Source: an uncultured Dorea sp. (lineage in GTDB: Bacteria; Bacillota; Clostridia; Lachnospirales; Lachnospiraceae). From it: 11,257 bases of DNA. The notes beneath the pieces were generated by a model. The model was given only the letters and a program-made list of their open reading frames with translations. It searched no databases and was not told the origin of the DNA. This document shows positions 6,466 through 11,257 of the stretch, piece by piece (positions within the stretch are counted from its first letter, which is position 1; each line of letters opens with the position of its first letter). The position numbers and the translations under genes are program-made. The DNA is taken from NCBI GenBank assembly GCA_948602995.1, contig CAPEBR010000063.1:1-11257 (forward strand). Direction: 5' to 3'.

Positions 6466-7998
6466 ATGGATTATTATCGTACCAGATTTACAGAAAAATT
6501 AAAGGAGGCTCTTGCCGCCGTTTTTCCTATTATAGGAATCGTGCTGGTTCTGTGTTTCACCATTGCTCCCATTCCACCAAGCATACTTCTGCTCTTTATC
6601 TTCGGGGCAGTGCTGCTCGTAGTTGGTATGATGTTCTTCACACTGGGGGCGGAGCTTGCCATGTCGCCCATGGGAGAGAGGGTGGGAACCCGGATGGCAT
6701 CTACTGGAAAACTTCCGGTCGTTCTCCTTTTGTGCTTTATTCTTGGGTTTATTATAACCATATCCGAGCCGGATCTCCAGGTGCTGGCAGAGCAGGTGCC
6801 GTCTATTCCTAACATGGCGCTGATTCTCTCAGTGGCATGCGGGGTTGGGATGTTTCTTGTGGTTGCCATGCTGCGTATGCTGTTTTCGAAGCCGTTAGCA
6901 CCGCTTCTGATTTTGTTTTATGCGATCGTTTTTATACTGGCAGCATGTGTGCCGAGAAATTTTCTTGCAGTAGCCTTCGATTCAGGGGGAGTGACAACTG
7001 GACCCATGACTGTGCCGTTTATCATGGCTCTTGGCATCGGCTTTGCTGCTGTACGAAGCGATAAACATGCGGAGGACGACAGCTTCGGCCTTGTCTCCCT
7101 CTGCTCCATCGGGCCGATCCTGGCAGTCCTGCTCCTGGGGCTTCTTTATCATCCCCGGGAGACGGGCTATGTTCCGGAGGAACTGCCTGATATCGGGGAT
7201 TCAGTGGAGATGTGGAGATATTTTGCACACAGCTTTCCCGAGTACATAAAAGAAATTGCAGTGTCCCTCCTTCCCATTGTGATCTTTTTTGCATTTTTTC
7301 AGGTTGTGTCCCTGAAGCTTAAGAAAAAGACTCTGCTTAAGATTGCCGTTGGTATCCTCTATACCTACATCGGGCTCGTCCTGTTCCTTACCGGGGTAAA
7401 TGTAGGCTTCATGCCTGCAGGAAATTACCTTGGGCAGATTATTGCGGGGCTTCCCTTCCGGTGGATTATTATTCCGATCGGCATGCTCATTGGATTCTTT
7501 ATCGTAAAGGCGGAGCCTGCCGTGTATGTACTGATGGAGCAGGTGGAGGAGATTACCTCCGGTTCCATCTCTGGAAAGTCCATGGGTCTGTCGCTCTCCC
7601 TGGGCGTGGCGGTTTCAGTAGGGCTTTCCATGATCCGGGTGCTTACGGGGGTTTCCATCTTCTGGTTTGTGATACCGGGTTATGTCCTGGCTCTCGGGTT
7701 GTCCTTTTTTGTGCCGAAAATTTTTACTGCCATTGCATTTGACTCCGGAGGGGTTGCGTCAGGTCCCATGACGGCAACATTTCTGCTTCCCTTTGCTATG
7801 GGGGCCTGCCAGTGTATCGGAGGAAATATCGTGCAGGATGCGTTTGGTATCGTTGCCATGGTTGCCATGACGCCGCTAATCGCCATCCAGCTTCTTGGCG
7901 CTGTATACAGACTGGAAGCTATGAAGGGAAAACGGATTGATACAACACCAGAATCTTATCTTGACACTTTGGATGAAGATGATATTATTGAATTATAA
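6466..7998 (+). CDS. DUF1538 family integral membrane protein (predicted transporter)
   Basis: This 510-residue protein has many membrane segments and an internal duplication. FDSGGVTTGPMT (171-182) recurs as FDSGGVASGPMT (425-436), and EPDLQVLAEQV (101-111) recurs as EPAVYVLMEQV (350-360), so the offset is about 250 residues. This tandem arrangement of Gly-rich motifs is typical of DUF1538 proteins and resembles two-repeat transporters in which each half lends a motif to the substrate site. The C-terminal tail is acidic (about 495-510). The start at 6466 is preceded by AAAGGA (6451-6456); an upstream Met at 6367 would translate the hairpins. A P-II-like gene follows after 58 bases, implying that the carrier is gated by a P-II sensor. 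The substrate is unknown. Confidence 0.85.
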   Translation: MDYYRTRFTEKLKEALAAVFPIIGIVLVLCFTIAPIPPSILLLFIFGAVLLVVGMMFFTLGAELAMSPMGERVGTRMASTGKLPVVLLLCFILGFIITISEPDLQVLAEQVPSIPNMALILSVACGVGMFLVVAMLRMLFSKPLAPLLILFYAIVFILAACVPRNFLAVAFDSGGVTTGPMTVPFIMALGIGFAAVRSDKHAEDDSFGLVSLCSIGPILAVLLLGLLYHPRETGYVPEELPDIGDSVEMWRYFAHSFPEYIKEIAVSLLPIVIFFAFFQVVSLKLKKKTLLKIAVGILYTYIGLVLFLTGVNVGFMPAGNYLGQIIAGLPFRWIIIPIGMLIGFFIVKAEPAVYVLMEQVEEITSGSISGKSMGLSLSLGVAVSVGLSMIRVLTGVSIFWFVIPGYVLALGLSFFVPKIFTAIAFDSGGVASGPMTATFLLPFAMGACQCIGGNIVQDAFGIVAMVAMTPLIAIQLLGAVYRLEAMKGKRIDTTPESYLDTLDEDDIIEL

Positions 7999-8056
7999 GC
8001 AGCCATCTGATGTATAAGCCGGGTGGATTGCAGATCCGCAGGAGAGGAATCTTATT

Positions 8057-8740
8057 ATGAACGAACTTTATTTTATGGGAGTTATAACGAACCGGGGAAT
8101 GCGTGACAAATTTATTGCCTTTTTCAAACAGTGCCATATCCATGTGACCCTTTCCATCCTTGCAGTCGGAACCGCCAATAGCGCCATTCTTGACTATTTT
8201 GGGATGGAAGCCACGGAAAAGGTGATTTACATGGCTTTCGTGACACTTGATACATGGAAGGTTATCAGAAAAGAGCTGTATCATAAATTAAAAATAGATA
8301 TTCCCGGCAGAGGTATTGCGTTTCTTATACCGTTCAGCAGTGTATGCGGCAAGAAATCCCTGCATTACCTTACGACCGGCCAGGACATTTCCATAAAGGA
8401 GGAAAGTACATTGAAGAATACAGAGTTCGAGCTTCTGATCACAATTGCAAATGCCGGACATATTGATACGATTATGGATGCGGCAAGGAGTGCCCATGCC
8501 CCAGGCGGTACGGTGATTCACGCAAAGGGAACGGGTATGGAGCATGCTAAGAGATTTTTCGGTATCTCACTGGCTGAAGAAAAGGAAATGATCTTTATTG
8601 TTGTGCGATCCACACAGAAAAATGATATTATGCGGGCAATCATGGCGCAGGCGGGACCTTCCACCAGTGCCGGGGGAATCATCTTTTCCCTTCCGGTAAC
8701 AAGCACTGCAGGCCTGAGATTACTGACAGAAGAGGACTGA
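8057..8740 (+). CDS. Two-domain P-II family regulator, partner of the DUF1538 protein
   Basis: This 227-residue protein has two P-II-like halves. The first is about 1-105 (MNELYFMGVITNRG at the start, GRGIAFLIPFSSVCG at 84-98). The second is about 119-227 (FELLITIANAG at 124-134, GGTVIHAKGTG at 150-160, EEKEMIFIVV at 174-183, GGIIFSLPV at 206-214). The second half keeps the Gly-rich nucleotide-loop pattern better. P-II proteins sense ATP, ADP and metabolites and bind transporters or enzymes; here the obvious partner is the membrane protein encoded just upstream. GGAGAGG (8040-8046) serves the start. A second ribosome site and an in-frame TTG lie at the domain boundary (see 8396-8413). The palindrome copy C begins ten bases after the stop. 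Confidence 0.85.
   Translation: MNELYFMGVITNRGMRDKFIAFFKQCHIHVTLSILAVGTANSAILDYFGMEATEKVIYMAFVTLDTWKVIRKELYHKLKIDIPGRGIAFLIPFSSVCGKKSLHYLTTGQDISIKEESTLKNTEFELLITIANAGHIDTIMDAARSAHAPGGTVIHAKGTGMEHAKRFFGISLAEEKEMIFIVVRSTQKNDIMRAIMAQAGPSTSAGGIIFSLPVTSTAGLRLLTEED
8396..8413 (+). promoter_or_regulatory. Internal Shine-Dalgarno and in-frame TTG start at the P-II domain boundary
   Basis: AAAGGAGGAAA, one of the strongest ribosome sites in the window, is followed eight bases after its GGAGG core by TTG (8411-8413). The TTG is in frame with the P-II gene and corresponds to residue 119, the first residue of the second domain. Starting here would give a free 109-residue single-domain P-II protein. Confidence 0.5.
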
Positions 8741-8749
8741 CGGGAAGCG

Positions 8750-8789
8750 GTTGGGGACGGGGCATTTTTAAAAATGCCCCGTCCCCAAC
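8750..8789. repeat. REP-like palindrome, copy C (40 bp, perfect)
   Basis: GTTGGGGACGGGGCATTTTT (8750-8769) is followed by its exact reverse complement (8770-8789). It starts ten bases after the P-II stop codon and so marks the end of the DUF1538/P-II unit. The core is identical to copies A and B. Confidence 0.92.
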
Positions 8790-8820
8790 TTGCCTTATTA
8801 ATCTTGAAGTAAAAAAGGGT

Positions 8821-8848
8821 TTGCATTTAAGGGGAAACAGGGTTTAAT
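8821..8848 (+). promoter_or_regulatory. Probable promoter of the WYL regulator
   Basis: TTGCAT (8821-8826) and TTTAAT (8843-8848) are separated by 16 bp. It lies just after palindrome C and about 60 bases before the WYL gene start. The match is fair rather than strong. Confidence 0.4.
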
Positions 8849-8909
8849 CGGATAAAAGAGCCAGGTTGTAAGATTATGAATTACGGAAAAAATAAACAAA
8901 GGAGCGGCT

Positions 8910-9917
8910 ATGGCTGTACAGAACAATAAAAAAAGAATCCTCTGTCTCATGGAGATTCTGCTGCATGAGACAGACGAAGAGCACATTTTGAATGCCAGTG
9001 ACCTGGCAGAGATTTTAAAAAATAAATATGGAATTGAGGCGGACCGAAGGACGATTTACACCGAAGTAGCTGTATTGCAGGATTTTGGACTGGATGTCGT
9101 GCAGCTTAGGGGGAAGACGAAAGGATACTATATAGGCAGCAGGGATTTTGAATTTGCTGAGGTGAAGCTTCTTGTGGATACCGTGCAGTCATCAAAGTTC
9201 ATTACAGAAAAAAAGTCCAGGGAGCTGATCGGGAAGCTGGAGCAGCTATGCAGTGAAAGCCAGGCAAAACAGTTAAATCCCCAGGTAGTTGTGACAAACA
9301 GGCCAAAAACAGAGAATGAAACCATTTACTATAATGTTGACAGAATCCATACGGCTATCTCCGGAGACAGGCAGGTTTCCTTCCAGTATACGGAATGGAT
9401 TGCGCCGAAGAAGCAGAGGCTGAGAAAAGACGGAGCCTTGTATGTGATCAGCCCGCTCTGGATGCTTCCGGATGATGACTGCTATTATATGATTGGCTAC
9501 GATGACAGTGCAGAACAGATCAAGCACTACCGGGTAGATAAGATGAGACATATTGAAATTACTGGAAAATCCCGGAAGGGTACAGAATATCTGAAGAGCT
9601 TTGATTTAGCTGAATTTGCAAAAAAGACATTTAATATGTATGCAGGAAAGGATGAGGAGATTACTTTTTATTGTAAGAATGAAGCGGCAGGGATTATGAT
9701 GGACCGTTTTGGAAATGACATCTGGACTTTTCCTGATAAAGAAGGATTTTTCAAAGCAAAGGTTACAGTGACAGTCAGCGCCCAGTTTTTCGGATGGATG
9801 GCAGGTCTTGGAAAGCTGATTCAGATCGCAGCGCCAGCGACGGTAAGGAATCAATATAGTGAGTATCTGAGGGGAATTTTGGAGGAATATAACCTCTCTT
9901 TTCCGTGCAGGAATTAA
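8910..9917 (+). CDS. WYL-domain transcriptional regulator (DeoR-like HTH)
   Basis: This 335-residue protein has an N-terminal winged helix-turn-helix (about 5-75, with ASDLAEILKNKYGIEADRRT at 29-48). A WYL domain follows (about 140-222), containing YVISPLWMLPDDDCYYMIGY (178-197); the signature triplet is YYM (192-194) instead of WYL. A C-terminal WCX-type extension spans about 247-325. Such proteins bind DNA and sense a ligand through the WYL fold, often a nucleic acid or nucleotide-like molecule; the target here is unknown. AAAGGAG (about 8898-8904) precedes the ATG. Its own promoter (8821-8848) and the palindrome upstream separate it from the P-II gene. The AraC-type gene begins 55 bases downstream and may be co-transcribed. 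Confidence 0.87.
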   Translation: MAVQNNKKRILCLMEILLHETDEEHILNASDLAEILKNKYGIEADRRTIYTEVAVLQDFGLDVVQLRGKTKGYYIGSRDFEFAEVKLLVDTVQSSKFITEKKSRELIGKLEQLCSESQAKQLNPQVVVTNRPKTENETIYYNVDRIHTAISGDRQVSFQYTEWIAPKKQRLRKDGALYVISPLWMLPDDDCYYMIGYDDSAEQIKHYRVDKMRHIEITGKSRKGTEYLKSFDLAEFAKKTFNMYAGKDEEITFYCKNEAAGIMMDRFGNDIWTFPDKEGFFKAKVTVTVSAQFFGWMAGLGKLIQIAAPATVRNQYSEYLRGILEEYNLSFPCRN

Positions 9918-9972
9918 GAGGAAAAAACGGAGGAGATCCTATATACTAAAACTTGTCAGGAGGATTTAGATT

Positions 9973-10821
9973 ATGGAATGGGTGGAAAGATTAAATGAAG
10001 CAATCGGCTACATTGAAGAGCATCTGACAGATGAAATTGATTATAAGCAGCTGGGGCATATTGCCTGCTGCTCATCCTATCACTTTCAGAGAATGTTTGC
10101 TTATATGGCAGGTGTTCCATTGTCCGAATATATCCGCAGAAGGAGGATGTCCCTTGCCGCTGTAGATTTGCAGGCGAAGGATATGAAAATCATTGATGTT
10201 GCGGGCAAATACGGTTACAGTTCGCCTACCGCATTTAACAGGGCCTTCCAGTCGGTTCATGGGATTGCCCCGTCTGTCGTGAAAAGCGAGGGTATACCTG
10301 TAAAGTCCTTTCCGCCTGTCACCTTTAAAATCACAGTCAAAGGAGTGGAAGAAATGAATTACCGGATTGAAACAAAGGAAGCGTTCCGTATCGTAGGCGT
10401 ATCAGTACCGCTATATAAGGAGATTGAGAAAAACTTTACAATCATTCCCCCAAAATGGCAGGAAATAACCGAGAATGGAACCTTGCAGAAATTGACTGGC
10501 ATGATGGACACGCCGCCTATGGGAGTACTCGGAGTCAGTACGTGCAATGATACGCAGGAGTGGAAATATTATATTGCAGTATCTACTTCACAGATGCAGG
10601 AAGGCCTGGAAGAATATATGGTACCGGCTGCTACCTGGGCAATCTTTCCCGGGCAGGGCACCAATCAGTCCATCCAGGAACTGGAGCAGCGTATTGTGAC
10701 AGAATGGCTCCCGACATCAGGTTATGAGTATGGCAATGCTCCGGATGTTGAGGTCTATCTGAATCCGGATCCGCAGAATGCACAGTATGAGGTATGGATA
10801 CCGGTTACAAAGAAAGAATAA
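9973..10821 (+). CDS. AraC family regulator with GyrI-like effector-binding domain
   Basis: This 282-residue protein has an N-terminal AraC DNA-binding domain of two helix-turn-helix units: about 24-45 (YKQLGHIACCSSYHFQRMF) and about 72-95 (IIDVAGKYGYSSPTAFNRAF, then the usual GIAP). A C-terminal GyrI-like, BmrR-type ligand-binding domain spans about 128-280, beginning MNYRIETKEAFRIVGVSV and ending YEVWIPV. This order, DNA-binding first and ligand-binding last, is that of Rob/SoxS-type regulators responding to hydrophobic or toxic compounds. AGGAGG (9958-9963) gives a good ribosome site. No obvious target gene such as an efflux pump is next to it in the window; the following sequence is a remnant and repeats. 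Confidence 0.88.
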   Translation: MEWVERLNEAIGYIEEHLTDEIDYKQLGHIACCSSYHFQRMFAYMAGVPLSEYIRRRRMSLAAVDLQAKDMKIIDVAGKYGYSSPTAFNRAFQSVHGIAPSVVKSEGIPVKSFPPVTFKITVKGVEEMNYRIETKEAFRIVGVSVPLYKEIEKNFTIIPPKWQEITENGTLQKLTGMMDTPPMGVLGVSTCNDTQEWKYYIAVSTSQMQEGLEEYMVPAATWAIFPGQGTNQSIQELEQRIVTEWLPTSGYEYGNAPDVEVYLNPDPQNAQYEVWIPVTKKE

Positions 10822-10828
10822 ACGTTAA

Positions 10829-10980
10829 AAATTCACACGTCGCCGAACTTTTGCCTGGCACAGGCCTGGAATCGTTCCCGAGAAGGGAATACTCTCCATA
10901 TCCGGCGGAAAGACCATGTATACGGCAGCGGATTATTTTTACCCGGTAGACAGGGTAAAGGAACTGAAAGATAATTGGGG
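10829..10980 (+). pseudogene. Possible C-terminal gene remnant, family not recognised
   Basis: After the AraC-type stop, the frame beginning at 10829 is open as far as the TGA at 11029-11031. It reads like protein in its middle part (FAWHRPGIVPEKGILSI, then TMYTAADYFYPVDRVKEL). There is no start codon with a ribosome site, and past about 10975 the frame runs into the repeat at 10981. It may be the tail of a gene whose front was lost, with the repeat inserted into it. I cannot name the family, and chance coding-like sequence is possible. Confidence 0.3.
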
Positions 10981-11113
10981 GTTACTGTTCACACAGGTCT
11001 GTGCAGTAAATGCACAGACCGTAAGAAAGTGATTCAGGAGTGAGCAAATCCTATTCGCGGAGCGAATTTTAGATGGATTTGCGAATGTTACTGGTCACGG
11101 AGTGAACAGTAAC
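10981..11113 (+). repeat. Composite structured repeat containing copy R2
   Basis: GTTACTGTTCAC (10981-10992) is the exact reverse complement of GTGAACAGTAAC (11102-11113) and bounds the element. Inside are a perfect 10-bp hairpin, GGTCTGTGCA (10996-11005) with TGCACAGACC (11011-11020) and loop GTAAA, and the 83-bp repeat R2 (11031-11113). R2 has stem GCAAATCC (11044-11051) with GGATTTGC (11075-11082) around ATTCGC/GCGAAT. R2 matches R1 at 2955-3037 in 77 of 83 positions. R1 lacks the left hairpin part, so this is the fuller copy. Confidence 0.75.
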
Positions 11114-11115
11114 AA

Positions 11116-11153
11116 TTGGGGACGGGGCATTTTTAATTTTACCCCGTCCCCAA
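11116..11153. repeat. REP-like palindrome, copy D (diverged core)
   Basis: Arms TTGGGGACGGGG (11116-11127) and CCCCGTCCCCAA (11142-11153) are exact complements. The centre is CATTTTTAATTTTA instead of the self-complementary core of copies A-C. The copy directly abuts the composite repeat (two bases apart). Conserved arms around a changed centre suggest that the arms are what matters. Confidence 0.85.
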
Positions 11154-11177
11154 CTTTCAAAATGCGCAGAGTTCGTT

Positions 11178-11257
11178 TATAATAGAGCTATACTATAAAT
11201 CAGCTAGGTAATTGCGAAACAAGTTTGCAATCTTGATTCCAACAGGGTAAAAATCCG
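11178..11257 (+). promoter_or_regulatory. Probable -10 box (11178-11183) and leader sequence cut by the window end
   Basis: TATAAT at 11178-11183 is a perfect -10 hexamer, although the -35 (TTTCAA, 11155-11160) is poor. The following sequence contains ATTGCGAAAC (11211-11220) and GTTTGCAAT (11223-11231), a near-perfect inverted repeat with one bulged G, and ends in CAGGGTAAAAATCCG. No start codon with a ribosome site is seen, so the downstream gene lies beyond the window. The stretch AGGT, CTTGAT, then GGGTAAAAATCC weakly recalls part of a cobalamin riboswitch, but the usual AGGGAA box is missing. Confidence 0.3.

Noticed and set aside
3119..8789. The palindromes as ordinary intrinsic terminators.
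   Set aside because: None has a T-run after the stem, and copy A sits upstream of an operon rather than after a gene. Their arms end in A/T pairs at the dyad centre, which is typical of REP-like repeats.
2955..11153. CRISPR array or direct-repeat cluster.
   Set aside because: The repeats are few, kilobases apart, and not separated by spacers of regular length; no cas gene is present.

Overview
The window reads as a chromosomal segment of an anaerobic, low-to-mid GC Firmicute, most likely a gut Clostridium of the Lachnospiraceae type. The grounds are strong AGGAGG-type ribosome binding sites, the TlpA-like / small CXXC / 4Fe-4S trio typical of Clostridia, a DUF1538 plus P-II pair, and repeated intergenic palindromes. 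All recognisable genes lie on the + strand. Family names come from residue patterns only; no database search was possible.

Layout: (1) Positions 1-2927 hold the 3' part of a very large multicopper-oxidase-like protein made of repeated cupredoxin modules; its start is outside the window. (2) Positions 2928-3187 hold a structured 83-bp repeat, an extended -10 promoter and a 42-bp perfect palindrome. (3) Positions 3188-4855 hold a tightly packed extracytoplasmic redox trio: a TlpA-like lipoprotein, a 52-residue membrane CXXC peptide and a polytopic 4Fe-4S protein. azlC-azlD (branched-chain amino acid export) follow at 4981-6035. (4) Positions 6036-6465 are non-coding but rich in structure: a second palindrome, a 16-bp palindrome, a candidate structured RNA ending in a clear intrinsic terminator, and three more hairpins. 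(5) Positions 6466-8740 hold a DUF1538 membrane protein with an internal duplication and a two-domain P-II-like regulator. The latter has an internal Shine-Dalgarno and in-frame TTG exactly at its domain boundary. (6) Positions 8910-10821 hold two regulators, a WYL-domain protein and an AraC/GyrI-like protein. (7) Positions 10822-11257 hold a possible gene remnant, a composite structured repeat, a fourth palindrome and a promoter leading into a leader sequence cut by the window end.

Four copies of one palindrome (arms built on TTGGGGACGGGGC) sit at the boundaries of the transcription units, at 3119, 6016, 8750 and 11116. In one case the palindrome itself supplies the last codons and stop of azlD. 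The functional themes are extracytoplasmic redox and metal chemistry, amino acid export, and a P-II-controlled membrane transporter of unknown substrate. The most promising undescribed items are the candidate RNA at about 6143-6286, the dual-start P-II gene, the structured repeat family, and the multicopper oxidase with its ligand-bearing domains in unusual order.
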